In this document: positions 49,033 to 63,600 of the stretch, in pieces
Numbering within the stretch: the first letter of the stretch is position 1
Layout of the letters: every line of letters starts with the position of its first letter
Assembly: GCA_033782935.1 (NCBI GenBank)
Contig: JAWQEG010000166.1
Span: forward strand, 2,632,001 to 2,696,000
Source of the DNA: Petrolisthes cinctipes
Taxonomy: Eukaryota > Arthropoda > Malacostraca > Decapoda > Porcellanidae
Length of the DNA stretch: 64,000 nucleotides
Reading direction: 5' to 3'
The notes under the pieces: generated by a model
What the model was told of the DNA's origin: nothing
Seen by the model: only the letters and a program-made list of their open reading frames with translations
The model's database searches: none
Translations under genes and position numbers: made by a program

Positions 49033-52000
49033 GTATTTTCAAAATACATGCTCAAAACATACTGAAAATCGATCTTTTAGGTGCACAAAAGTCGATATGT
49101 GCATGCATCTTCAGTACCCGTTTATATCTCAAATTCAGGCTCAAAACACCCGAAAATTCAATATTTTGGGGTCCCAGAAGCAATCTGTACATGCCTACTC
49201 AGTGTTAGAGTATTTTCAAAATACAGGCCCAAAACATGCTGAAAATCGATATTTTAGATGCCCAAAGTCAATATGTGCATGTATCTTCTGTACCCGTTTA
49301 TATCTCAAATTCAGGCTCAAAACACCCGAAAATTCAATATTTTGGGGTCCCAGAAGCAATCTGTACATGCCTACACAGTGCTAGAATATTTTCAAAATGT
49401 AGGCTAAAAACAGTCTAAAAATCGACATTTTAGGTGCCAAAAAATCGATATCTCAAATTCAGTCCCAAAACACCCGAAAATTCGATATTTAGAGGTCCCA
49501 GAAGGTATCTGTACATGCCTACTCCGTGTTAGAGTATTTTCAAAATACAGGCCAAAAACATACTGAAAATCGATCTTTTAGGTGCCCAAAAGTCGATATG
49601 TGCATGCATCTTCTGTACCCGTTTATATCTCAAATTCTGGCCCTAAACACCCGAAAATTCGATATTTTGGGGTCCCAGAAGCGATCTGTACATGCCTACT
49701 CCGTGTTAGAGCATTTTCAAAATTCAGGCCCAAAACATGCTGAAAATCGATATTTTTGGTGCCCAAAGTCAATATGCGCATGTATCTTCTGTACCCGTTT
49801 ATATCTCAAATTCAGGCTCAAGACACCCGAAAATTCAATATTTTGGGGTCCCAGAAGCAATCTGTACATGCCTACTCAGTGCTAGAATATTTTCAAAATA
49901 TAGGCTAAAAACATGCTAATAATCGATCTTTTAGGTGCCAAAACGTCGATATCTCAAATTCAGTCCCAAAACACCCGAAAATTCGATATTTAGGGGTCCC
50001 AGAAGCGATCTCTACATGCCTACTCCGTGTTAGAGTATTTTCAAAATACATGCTCAAAACATACTGAAAATCGATCTTTTAGGTGCACAAAAGTCGATAT
50101 GTGCATGCATCTTCAGTACCCGTTTATATCTCAAATTCAGGCTCAAAACACCCGAAAATTCAATATTTTGGGGTCCCAGAAGCAATCTGTACATGCCTAC
50201 TCAGTGTTAGAGTATTTTCAAAATACAGGCCCAAAATATGCTGAAAATCGATATTTTAGATGCCCAAAGTCAATATGTGCATGTATCTTCTGTACCCGTT
50301 TATATCTCAAATTCAGGCTCAAAATATCCGAAAATTCAATATTTTGGGGTCCCAGAAGCAATCTGTACATGCCTACTCAGTGCTAGAATATTTTCAAAAT
50401 ATAGGCTAAAAACATGCAAAAAATCGATCTTTTAGGTGCCAAAAAGTCGATATCTCAAATTCAGTCCCAAAACACCCGAAAATTCGATATTTAGGGGTCC
50501 CAGAAGCGATCTGTACATGCCTACTCCGTGTTAGAGTATTTTCAAAATACATGCTCAAAACATACTGAAAATCGATCTTTTAGGTGCACAAAAGTCGATA
50601 TGTGCATGCATCTTCAGTACCCGTTTATATCTCAAATTCAGGCTCAAAACACCCGAAAATTCAATATTTTGGGGTCCCAGAAGCAATCTGTACATGCCTA
50701 CTCAGTGTTAGAGTATTTTCAAAATACAGGCCCAAAACATGCTGAAAACCGATATTTTAGATACCCAAAGTCAATATGTGCATGTATTTTCTGTACCCGT
50801 TTATATCTCAAATTCAGGCTCAAAACACCCGAAAATTCAATATTTTGGGGTCCCAGAAGCAATCTGTACATGCCTACACAGTGCTAGAATATTTTCAAAA
50901 AATAGGCTAAAAACATGCTAAAAATCGACATTTTAGGTGTCAAAAAATCGATATCTCAAATTCAGTCCCAAAACACCCGAAAATTCGATATTTAGAGGTC
51001 CCAGAAGGTATCTGTACATGCCTACTCCGTGTTAGAGTATTTTCAAAATACAGGCCAAAAACATACTGAAAATCGATCTTTTAGGTGCCCAAAAGTCGAT
51101 ATGTGCATGCATCTTCTGTACCCGTTTATATCTCAAATTCTGGCCCTAAACACCCGAAAATTCGATATTTTGGGGTCCCAGAAGCGATCTGCACATGCCT
51201 ACTCCGTGTTAGAGCATTTTCAAAATTCAGGCCCAAAACATGCTGAAAATCGATATTTTTGGTGCCCAAAGTCAATATGTGCATGTATCTTCTGTACCCG
51301 TTTATATCTCAAATTCAGGCTCAAAACACCCGAAAATTCAATATTTTGGGGTCCCAGAAGCAATCTGTACATGCCTACACAGTGCTAGAATATTTTCAAA
51401 ATGTAGGCTAAAAACATGCTAAAAATCGACATTTGAGGTGCCAAAAAATCGATATCTCAAATTCAGTCCCAAAACACCCGAAAATTCGATATTTAGAGGT
51501 CCCAGAAGGTATCTGTACATGCCTACTCCGTGTTAGAGTATTTTCAAAATACAGGCCAAAAACATACTGAAAATCGATCTTTTAGGTGCCCAAAAGTCGA
51601 TATGTGCATGCATCTTCTGTACCCGTTTATATCTCAAATTCTGGCCATAAACACCCGAAAATTCGATATTTTGGGGTCCCAGAAGCGATCTGTACATGCC
51701 TACTCCGTGTTAGAGCATTTTCAAAATTCAGGCCCAAAACATGCTGAAAATCGATATTTTTGGTGCCCAAAGTCAATATGTGCATGTATCTTCTGTACCC
51801 GTTTATATCTCAAATTCAGGCTTAAAACACCCGAAAATTCAATATTTTGGGGTCCCAGAAGCAATCTGTACATGCCTACTCAGTGCTAGAATATTTTCAA
51901 AATATAGGCTAAAAACATGCTAATAATCGATCTTTTAGGTGCCAAAAAGTCGATATCTCAAATTCAGTCCCAAAACACCCGAAAATTCGATATTTAGGGG

Positions 52001-53541
52001 TCCCAGAAGCGATCTGTACATGCCTACTCCGTGTTAGAGTATTTTCAAAATACATGCTCAAAACATACTGAAAATCGATCATTTAGGTGCACAAAAGTCG
52101 ATATGTGCATGCATCTTCAGTACCCGTTTATATCTCAAATTCAGGCTCAAAACACCCGAAAATTCAATAATTTGGGGTCCCAGAAGCAATCTGTACATGC
52201 CTACTCAGTGTTAGAGTATTTTCAAAATACAGGCCCAAAACATGCTGAAAATCGATATTTTAGATACCCAAATTCAATATGTGCATGTATCTTCTGTACC
52301 CGTTTATATCTCAAATTCAGGCTCAAAACATCCGAAAATTCAATATTTTGGGGTCCCAGAAGCAATCTGTACATGCCTACTCAGTGCTAGAATATTTTCA
52401 AAATATAGGCTAAAAACATGCTAAAAATCGATCTTTTAGGTGCCAAAAAGTCGATATCTCAAATTCAGTCCCAAAACACCCGAAAATTCGATATTTAGGG
52501 GTCCCAGAAGCGATCTGTACATGCCTACTCCGTGTTAGAGTATTTTCAAAATACATGCTCAAAACATACTGAAAATCGATCTTTTAGGTGCACAAAAGTC
52601 GATATGTGCATGCATCTTCAGTACCCGTTTATATCTCAAATTCAGGCTAAAAACACCCGAAAATTCAATATTTTGGGGTCCCAGAAGCAATCTGTACATG
52701 CCTACTCAGTGTTAGAGTATTTTCAAAATACAGGCCAAAAACATGCTGAAAATCGATATTTTAGATGCCCAAAGTCAATATGTGCATGTATTTTCTGTAC
52801 CCGTTTATATCTCAAATTCAGGCTCACAACACCCGAAAATTCAATATTTTGGGGTCCCAGAAGCAATATGTACATGCCTACACAGTGCTAGAATATTTTC
52901 AAAATGTAGGCTAAAAACATGCTAAAAATCGACATTTTAGGTGCCAAAAAATCGATATCTCAAATTCAGTCCCAAAACACCCGAAAATTCGATATTTAGA
53001 GGTCCCAGAAGGTATCTGTACATGCCTACTCCGTGTTAGAGTATTTTCAAAATACAGGCCAAAAACATACTGAAAATCGATCTTTTAGGTGCACAAAAGT
53101 CGATATGTGCATGCATCTTCTGTACCCGTTTATATCTCAAATTCTGGCCCTAAACACCCGAAAATTCGATATTTTGGGGTCCCAGAAGCGATCTGTACAT
53201 GCCTACTCCGTGTTAGAGCATTTTCAAAATTCAGGCCCAAAACATGCTGAAAATCGATATTTTTGGTGCCCAAAGTCAATATGTGCATGTATCTTCTGTA
53301 CCCGTTTATATCTCAAATTCAGGGTCAAAACTCCTGAAAATTCAATATTTTGGGGTCCCAGAAGCAATCTGTACATGCCTACTCAGTGCTAGAATATTTT
53401 CAAAATATAGGCTAAAAACATGCTAATAATCGATCTTTTAGGTGCCAAAAAGTCGATATCTCAAATTCAGTCCCAAAACACCCTAAAATTCGATATTTAG
53501 GGGTCCCAGAAGCGATCTGTACATGCCTACTCCGTGTTAGA
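49033..53541 (+). repeat. Nine consecutive 501-bp trimers
   Basis: M1 starts run from 49033 to 53542 at exact 501-bp steps. The part from 51037 matches 34610-37114 at offset 16427, including the trimer with gatcatttagg, caataatttgggg and cccaaattcaat (52039). The trimers at 50035 and 50536 are inserted relative to the 34 kb region and carry their own variants (ctctacatgcc before the first, tgcaaaaaatcg). Confidence 0.92.
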
Positions 53542-56500
53542 GTATTTTCAAAATACATGCTCAAAACATACTGAAAATCGATCTTTTAGGTGCACAAAAG
53601 TCGATATGTGCATGCATCTTCAGTACCCGTTTATATCTCAAATTCAGGCTCAAAACACCCGAAAATTCAATATTTTGGGGTCCCAGAAGCGATCTGTACA
53701 TGCCTACTCCGTGTTAGAGCATTTTCAAAATTCAGGCCCAAAACATGCTGAAAATCGATATTTTTGGTGCCCAAAGTCAATATGTGCATGTATCTTCTGT
53801 ACCCGTTTATATCTCAAATTCAGGCTCAAAACACCAGAAAATTCAATATTTTGGGGTCCCAGAAGCAATCTGTACATGCCTACTCAGTGCTAGAATATTT
53901 TCAAAATATAGGCTAAAAACATGCTAAAAATCGATCTTTTAGGTGCCAAAAAATCGATATCTCAAATTCAGGCTCAAAACACCCGAAAATTCAATATTTT
54001 GGGGTCCCATAAGCAATCTGTACATGCCTACTCAGTGCTAGAATATTTTCAAAATATAGGCTAAAAACATGCTAAAAATCGATCTTTTAGGTGCCAAAAA
54101 GTCGATATCTCAAATTCAGTCCCAAAACACCCGAAAATTCGATATTTAGGGGTCCCAGAAGCGATCTGTACATGCCTACTCCGTGTTAGAGTATTTTCAA
54201 AATACATGCTCAAAACATACTGAAAATCGATCTTTTAGGTGCACAAAAGTCGATATGTACATGCATCTTCAGTACCCGTTTATATCTCAAATTCAGGTTC
54301 AAAACACCCGAAAATTCAATATTTTGGGGTCCCAGAAGCAATCTGTACATGCCTACTCAGTGTTAGAGTATTTTCAAAATACAGGCCCGAAACATGATGA
54401 AAATCGATATTTTAGATGCCCAAAGTCAATATGTGCATGTATCTTCTGTACCCGTTTATATCTCAAATTCAGGCTCAAAACACCCGAAAATTCAATATTT
54501 TGGGGTCCCAGAAGCAATCTGTACATGCCTACACAGTGCTAGATAATTTTCAAAATATAGGCTAAAAACATGCTAAAAATCGATCTTTTAGGTGCCAAAA
54601 AGTCGATATCTCAAATTCAGTCCCAAAACACCCGAAAATTCGATATTTTGGGTTCCCAGAAGCAATCTGTACATGCCTACTCATTGTTAGAGTATTTTCA
54701 AAATACAGGCCCAAAACATGCTGAAAATCGATATTTTAGATGACCAAAGTCAATATGTGCATGTATCTTCTGTACCCGTTTATATCTCAAATTCAGGCTC
54801 AAAACATCCGAAAATTCAATATTTTGGGGTCCCAGAAGCAATCTGTACATGCCTACTCAGTGCTAGAATATTTTCAAAATATAGGCTAAAAACATGCTAA
54901 AAATCGATCTTTTAGGTGCCAAAAAGTCGATATCTCAAATTCAGTCCCAAAACACCCGAAAATTCGATATTTTGGGGTCCCAGAAGCGATCTGTACATGC
55001 CTACTCCGTGTTAGAGTATTTTCAAAATACATGCTCAAAACATACTGAAAATCGATCTTTTAGGTGCACAAAAGTCGATATGTGCATGCATCTTCAGTAC
55101 CCGTTTATATCTCAAATTCAGGCTCAAAACACCTGAAATTTCGATATTTTGGGGTCCCAGAAGCGATCTGTACATGTCTACTCCGTGTTAGAGTATTTTC
55201 AAAATTCAGGCCCAAAACATGCTGAAAATCGATATTTTTGGTGCCCAAAGTCAATATGTGCATGTATCTTCTGTACCCGTTTATATCTCAAATTCAGGCT
55301 CAAAACACCCGAAAATTCAATATTTTGGGGTTCCAGAAGCAATCTGTACATGCCTACTCAGTGTTAGAGTATTTTCAAAATACAGGCCCGAAACATGATG
55401 AAAATCGATATTTTAGATGCCCAAAGTCAATATGTGCATGTATCTTCTGTACCCTTTTATATCTCAAATTCAGGCTCAAAACACCCGAAAATTCAATATT
55501 TTGGGGTCCCAGAAGCAATCTGTACATGCCTACACAGTGCTAGATAATTTTCAAAATATAGGCTAAAAACATGCTAAAAATCGATCTTTTAGATGCCAAA
55601 AAGTCGATATCTCAAATTCAGTCCCAAAACACCCGAAAATTCGATATTTTGGGTTCCCAAAAGCAATCTGTACATGCCTACTCAGTGTTAGAGTATTTTC
55701 AAAATACAGGCCCAAAACATGCTGAAAATCGATATTTTAGATGACCAAAGTCAATATGTGCATGTATCTTCTGTACCCGTTTATATCTCAAATTCAGGCT
55801 CAAAACATCCGAAAATTCAATATTTTGGGGTCCCAGAAGCAATCTGTACATGCCTACTCAGTGCTAGAATATTTTCAAAATATAGGCTAAAAACATGCTA
55901 AAAATCGATCTTTTAGGTGCCAAAAAGTCGATATCTCAAATTCAGTCCCAAAACACCCGAAAATTCGATATTTTGGGGTCCCAGAAGCGATCTGTACATG
56001 CCTACTCCGTGTTAGAGTATTTTCAAAATTCAGGCCCAAAACATGCTGAAAATCGATATTTTTGGTGCCCAAAGTCAATATGTGCATGTATCTTATATCT
56101 CAAATTCAGGCTCAAAACACCCGAAAATTCAATATTTTGGGGTCCCAGAAGCAATCTGTACATGCCTACTCAGTACTAGAATATGTTCAAAATATAGGCT
56201 AAAAATATGCTAAAAATCGATCTTTTAGGTGCCAAAAAGTCTATATCTCAAATTCAGTCCCAAAACACCCGAAAATTCGATATTTAGGGGTTCCAGAAGC
56301 GATCTGTACATGCCTACTCCGTGTTAGAGTATTTTCAAAATACATGCTCAAAACATACTGAAAATCGATCTTTTAGGTGCACAAAAGTCGATATGTGCAT
56401 GCATCTTCAGTACCCGTTTATATCTCAAATTCAGGCTCAAAACACCCGAAAATTCAATATTTTGGGGTCCCAGAAGCAATCTGTACATGCCTACTCAGTG

Positions 56501-57654
56501 TTAGAGTATTTTCAAAATACAGGCCCAAAACATGCTGAAAATCGATATTTTAGATGCCCAAAGTCAATATGTGCATGTATCTTCTGTACCCGTTTATATC
56601 TCAAATTCAGGCTCAAAACACCCGAAAATTCAATATTTTGGGGTCCCAGAAGCAATCTGTACATGCCTACACAGTGCTAGAATATTTTCAAAATATATGC
56701 TAAAAACATGCTAAAAATCGTTCTTTTAGGTGCCAAAAAGTCGATATCTCAAATTCAGTCCCAAAACACCCGAAAATTCGATATTTTGGGTTCCCAGAAG
56801 CAATCTGTACATGCCTACTCAGTGTTAGAGTATTTTCAAAATGCAGGCCCAAAACATGCTGAAAATCGATATTTTAGATGACCAAAGTCAATATGTGAAT
56901 GTATCTTCTGTACCCGTTTATATCTCAAATTCAGGCTCAAAACATCCGAAAATTCAATATTTTGTGGTCCCAGAAGCAATCTGTACATGCCTACTCAGTG
57001 CTAGAATATTTTCAAAATATAGGCTAAAAACATGCTAAAAATCGATCTTTTAGGTGCCAAAAAGTCGATATCTCAAATTCAGTCCCAAAACACCCGAAAA
57101 TTCGATATTTAGGGGTCCCAGAAGCGATCTGTACATGCCTACTCCGTGTTAGAGTATTTTCAAAATACATGCTCAAAACATACTGAAAATCGATCTTTTA
57201 GGTGCACAAAAGTCGATATGTGCATGCATCTTCAGTACCCGTTTATATCTCAAATTCAGGCTCAAAACACCTGAAATTTCGATATTTTGGGGTCCCAGAA
57301 GCGATCTGTACATGTCTACTCCGTGTTAGAGTATTTTCAAAATTCAGGCCCAAAACATGCTGAAAATCGATATTTTTGGTGCCCAAAGTCAATATGTGCA
57401 TGTATCTTCTGTACCCGTTTATATCTCAAATTCAGGCTCAAAACACCCGAAAATTCAATATTTTGGGGTCCCAGAAGCAATCTGTACATGCCTACACAGT
57501 GCTAGAATATTTTCAAAATATAGGCTAAAAATATGCTAATAATCGATCTTTTAGGTGCCAAAAAGTCGATATCTCAAATTCAGTCCCAAAACACCCGAAA
57601 ATTCGATATTTAGGGGTCCCAGAAGCGATCTCTACATGCCTACTCCGTGTTAGA
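53542..57654 (+). repeat. Rearranged block with a 1001-bp internal duplication
   Basis: Units are 649 bp (M1a-M2b-M3/M2 hybrid-M3), about 2138 bp and about 1326 bp. Within the second, sequence from about 54370 repeats at +1001 (agtgctagataattt at 54541 and 55542; tagatgacc at 54739 and 55740). The region combines pieces resembling 47.7-49.4 kb and 32.8-33.6 kb. The 1326-bp unit (56329-57654) repeats the rearrangement of 32282-33607. Confidence 0.8.
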
Positions 57655-60600
57655 GTATTTTCAAAATACATGCTCAAAACATACTGAAAATCGATCTTTT
57701 AGGTGCACAAAAGTCGATATGTGCATGCATCTTCAGTACCCGTTTATATCTCAAATTCAGGCTCAAAACACCCGAAAATTCAATATTTTGGGGTCCCAGA
57801 AGCAATCTGTACATGCCTACTCAGTGTTAGAGTATTTTCAAAATATAGGCCCAAAATATGCTGAAAATCGATATTTTAGATGCCCAAAGTCAATATGTGC
57901 ATGTATCTTCTGTACCCGTTTATATCTCAAATTCAGGCTCAAAACATCCGAAAATTCAATATTTTGGGGTCCCAGAAGCAATCTGTACATGCCTACTCAG
58001 TGCTAGAATATTTTCAAAATATAGGCTAAAAACATGCAAAAAATCGATCTTTTAGGTGCCAAAAAGTCGATATCTCAAATTCAGTCCCAAAACACCCGAA
58101 AATTCGATATTTAGGGGTCCCAGAAGCGATCTGTACATGCCTACTCCGTGTTAGAGTATTTTCAAAATACATGCTCAAAACATACTGAAAATCGATCTTT
58201 TAGGTGCACAAAAGTCGATATGTGCATGCATCTTCAGTACCCGTTTATATCTCAAATTCAGGCTCAAAACACCCGAAAATTCAATATTTTGGGGTCCCAG
58301 AAGCAATCTGTACATGCCTACTCAGTGTTAGAGTATTTTCAAAATACAGGCCCAAAACATGCTGAAAATCGATATTTTAGATACCCGAAGTCAATATGTG
58401 CATGTATTTTCTGTACCCGTTTATATCTCAAATTCAGGCTCAAAACACCCGAAAATTCAATATTTTGGGGTCCCAGAAGCAATCTGTACATGCCTACACA
58501 GTGCTAGAATATTTTCAAAAAATAGGCTAAAAACATGCTAAAAATCGACATTTTAGGTGTCAAAAAAATAGATATCTCAAATTCAGTCCCAAAACACCCG
58601 AAAATTCGATATTTAGAGGTCCCAGAAGGTATCTGTACATGCCTACTCCGTGTTAGAGTATTTTCAAAATACAGGCCAAAAACATACTGAAAATCGATCT
58701 TTTAGGTGCCCAAAAGTCGATATGTGCATGCATCTTCTGTACCCGTTTATATCTCAAATTCTGGCCCTAAACACCCGAAAATTCGATATTTTGGGGTCCC
58801 AGAAGCGATCTGTACATGCCTACTCCGTGTTAGAGCATTTTCAAACTTCAGGCCCAAAACATGCTGAAAATCGATATTTTTGGTGCCCAAAGTCAATATG
58901 TGCATGTATCTTCTTTACCCGTTTATATCTCAAATTCAGGCTCAAAACACCCGAAAATTCAATATTTTGGGGTCCCAGAAGCAATCTGTACATGCCTACA
59001 CAGTGCTAGAATATTTTCAAAATGTAGGCTAAAAACATGCTAAAAATCGACATTTGAGGTGCCAAAAAATCGATATCCCAAATTCAGTCCCAAAACACCC
59101 GAAAATTCGATATTTAGAGGTCCCAGAAGGTATCTGTACATGCCTACTCCGTGTTAGAGTATTTTCAAAATACAGGCCAAAAACATACTGAAAATCGATC
59201 TTTTAGGTGCCCAAAAGTCGATATGTGCATGCATCTTCTGTACCCGTTTATATCTCAAATTCTGGCCCTAAACACCCGAAAATTCGATATTTTGGGGTCC
59301 CAGAAGCGATCTGTACATGCCTACTCCGTGTTAGAGCATTTTCAAAATTCAGGCCCAAAACATGCTGAAAATCGATATTTTTGGTGCCCAAAGTCAATAT
59401 GTGCATGTATCTTCTGTACCCGTTTATATCTGAAATTCAGGCTCAAAACACCCGAAAATTCAATATTTTGGGGTCCCAGAAGCAATCTGTACATGCCTAC
59501 TCAGTGCTAGAATATTTTCAAAATATAGGCTAAAAACATGCTAATAATCGATCTTTTAGGTGCCAAAAAGTCGATATCTCAAATTCAGTCCCAAAACACC
59601 CGAAAATTCGATATTTAGGGGTCCCAGAAGCGATCTGTACATGCCTACTCCGTGTTAGAGTATTTTCAAAATACATGCTCAAAACATACTGAAAATCGAT
59701 CATTTAGGTGCACAAAAGTCGATATGTGCATGCATCTTCAGTACCCGTTTATATCTCAAATTCAGGCTCAAAACACCCGAAAATTCAATAATTTGGGGTC
59801 CCAGAAGCAATCTGTACATGCCTACTCAGTGTTAGAGTATTTTCAAAATACAGGCCCAAAACATGCTGAAAATCGATATTTTAGATACCCAAATTCAATA
59901 TGTGCATGTATCTTCTGTACCCGTTTATATCTCAAATTCAGGCTCAAAACATCCGAAAATTCAATATTTTGGGGTCCCAGAAGCAATCTGTACATGCCTA
60001 CTCAGTGCTAGAATATTTTCAAAAAATAGGCTAAAAACATGCTAAAAATCGATCTTTTAGGTGCCAAAAAGTCGATATCTCAAATTCAGTCCCAAAACAC
60101 CCGAAAATTCGATATTTAGGGGTCCCAGAAGCGATCTGTACATGCCTACTCAGTGTTAGAGTATTTTCAAAATACATGCTCAAAACATACTGAAAATCGA
60201 TCTTTTAGGTGCACAAAAGTCGATATGTGCATGCATCTTCAGTACCCGTTTATATCTCAAATTCAGGCTCAAAACACCCGAAAATTCAATATTTTGGGGT
60301 CCCAGAAGCAATCTGTACATGCCTACTCAGTGTTAGAGTATTTTCAAAATACAGGCCAAAAACATGCTGAAAATCGATATTTTAGATGCCCAAAGTCAAT
60401 ATGTGCATGTATTTTCTGTACCCGTTTATATCTCAAATTCAGGCTCAAAACATCCGAAAATTCAATATTTTGGGGTCCCAGAAGCAATCTGTACATGCCT
60501 ACTCAGTGCTAGAATATTTTCAAAATATAGGCTAAAAACATGCTAAAAATCGATCTTTTAGGTGCCAAAAAGTCGATATCTCAAATTCAGTCCCAAAACA

Positions 60601-63600
60601 CCCGAAAATTCGATATTTAGGGGTCCCAGGAGCGATCTGTACATGCCTACTCAGTGTTAGAGTATTTTCAAAATACATGCTCAAAACATACTGAAAATCG
60701 ATCTTTTAGGTGCACAAAAGTCGATATGTGCATGCATCTTCAGTACCCGTTTATATCTCAAATTCAGGCTCAAAACACCCGAAAATTCAATATTTTGGGG
60801 TCCCAGAAGCAATCTGTACATGCCTACTCAGTGTTAGAGTATTTTCAAAATACAGGCCAAAAACATGCTGAAAATCGATATTTTAGATGCCCAAAGTCAA
60901 TATGTGCATGTATTTTCTGTACCCGTTTATATCTCAAATTCAGGCTGAAAACACCCGAAAATTCAATATTTTGGGGTCCCAGAAGCAATCTGTACATGCC
61001 TACACAGTGCTAGAATATTTTCAAAATGTAGGCTAAAAACATGCTAAAAATCGACATTTTAGGTGCCAAAAAATCGATATCTCAAATTCAGTCCCAAAAC
61101 ACCCGAAAATTCGATATTTAGAGGTCCCAGAAGGTATCTGTACATGCCTACTCCGTGTTAGAGTATTTTCAAAATACAGGCCAAAAACATACTGAAAATC
61201 GATCTTTTAGGTGCCCAAAAGTCGATATGTGCATGCATCTTCTGTACCCGTTTATATCTCAAATTCTGGCCCTAAACACCCGAAAATTCGATATTTTGGG
61301 GTCCCAGAAGCGATCTGTACATGCCTACTCCGTGTTAGAGCATTTTCAAAATTCAGGCCCAAAACATGCTGAAAATCGATATTTTTGGTGCCCAAAGTCA
61401 ATATGTGCATGTATCTTCTGTACCCGTTTATATCTCAAATTCAGGCTCAAAACACCCGAAAATTCAATATTTTGGGGTCCCAGAAGCAATCTGTACATGC
61501 CTACTCAGTGCTAGAATATTTTCAAAATATAGGCTAAAAACATGCTAATAATCGATCTTTTAGGTGCCAAAAAGTCGATATCTCAAATTCAGTCCCAAAA
61601 CACCCGAAAATTCGATATTTAGGGGTCCCAGAAGCGATCTGTACATGCCTACTCCGTGTTAGAGTATTTTCAAAATACATGCTCAAAACATACTGAAAAT
61701 CGATCATTTAGGTGCACAAAAGTCGATATGTGCATGCATCTTCAGTACCCGTTTATATCTCAAATTCAGGCTCAAAACACCCGAAAATTCAATAATTTGG
61801 GGTCCCAGAAGCAATTTGTACATGCCTACTCAGTGTTAGAGTATTTTCAAAATACAGGCCCAAAACATGCTGAAAATCGATATTTTAGATACCCAAATTC
61901 AATATGTGCATGTATCTTCTGTACCCGTTTATATCTCAAATTCAGGCTCAAAACATCCGAAAATTCAATATTTTGGGGTCCCAGAAGCAATCTGTACATG
62001 CCTACTCAGTGCTAGAATATTTTCAAAATATAGGCTAAAAACATGCTAAAAATCGATCTTTTAGGTGCCAAAAAGTCGATATCTCAAATTCAGTCCCAAA
62101 ACACCCGAAAATTCGATATTTAGGGGTCCCAGAAGCGATCTGTACATGCCTACTCCGTGTTAGAGTATTTTCAAAATACATGCTCAAAACATACTGAAAA
62201 TCGATCTTTTAGGTGCACAAAAGTCGATATGTGCATGCATCTTCAGTACCCGTTTATATCTCAAATTCAGGCTCAAAACACCCGAAAATTCAATATTTTG
62301 GGGTCCCAGAAGCAATCTGTACATGCCTACTCAGTGTTAGAGTATTTTCAAAATACAGGCCAAAAACATGCTGAAAATCGATATTTTAGATGCCCAAAGT
62401 CAATATGTGCATGTATTTTCTGTACCCGTTTATATCTCAAATTCAGGCTCAAAACACCCGAAAATTCAATATTTTGGGGTCCCAGAAGCAATCTGTACAT
62501 GCCTACACAGTGCTAGAATATTTTCAAAATGTAGGCTAAAAACATGCTAAAAAACGACATTTTAGGTGCCAAAAAATCGATATCTCAAATTCAGTCCCAA
62601 AACACCCGAAAATTCGATATTTAGAGGTCCCAGAAGGTATCTGTACATGCCTACTCCGTGTTAGAGTATTTTCAAAATACAGGCCAAAAACATACTGAAA
62701 ATCGATCTTTTAGGTGCCCAAAAGTCGATATGTGCATGCATCTTCTGTACCCGTTTATATCTCAAATTCTGGCCCTAAACACCCGAAAATTCGATATTTT
62801 GGGGTCCCAGAAGCGATCTGTACATGCCTACTCCGTGTTAGAGCATTTTCAAAATTCAGGCCCAAAACATGCTGAAAATCGATATTTTTGGTGCCCAAAG
62901 TCAATATGTGCATGTATCTTCTGTACCCGTTTATATCTCAAATTCAGGGTCAAAACACCTGAAAATTCAATATTTTGGGGTCCCAGAAGCAATCTGTACA
63001 TGCCTACTCAATGCTAGAATATTTTCAAAATATAGGCTAAAAACATGCTAATAATCGATCTTTTAGGTGCCAAAAAGTCGATATCTCAAATTCAGTCCCA
63101 AAACACCCTAAAATTCGATATTTAGGGGTCCCAGAAGCGATCTGTACATGCCTACTCCGTGTTAGAGTATTTTCAAAATACATGCTCAAAACATACTGAA
63201 AATCGATCTTTTAGGTGCACAAAAGTCGATATGTGCATGCATCTTCAGTACCCGTTTATATCTCAAATTCAGGCTCAAAACACCCGAAAATTCAATATTT
63301 TGGGGTCCCAGAAGCAATCTGTACATGCCTACTCAGTGTTAGAGTATTTTCAAAATACAGGCCCAAAACATGCTGAAAATCGATATTTTAGATGCCCAAA
63401 TTCAATATGTGCATGTATCTTCTGTACCCGTTTATATCTCAAATTCAGGCTCAAAACATCCGAAAATTCAATATTTTGGGGTCCCAGAAGCAATCTGTAC
63501 ATGCCTACTCAGTGCTAGAATATTTTCAAAATATAGGCTAAAAACATGCAAAAAATCGATCTTTTAGGTGCCAAAAAGTCGATATCTCAAATTCAGTCCC

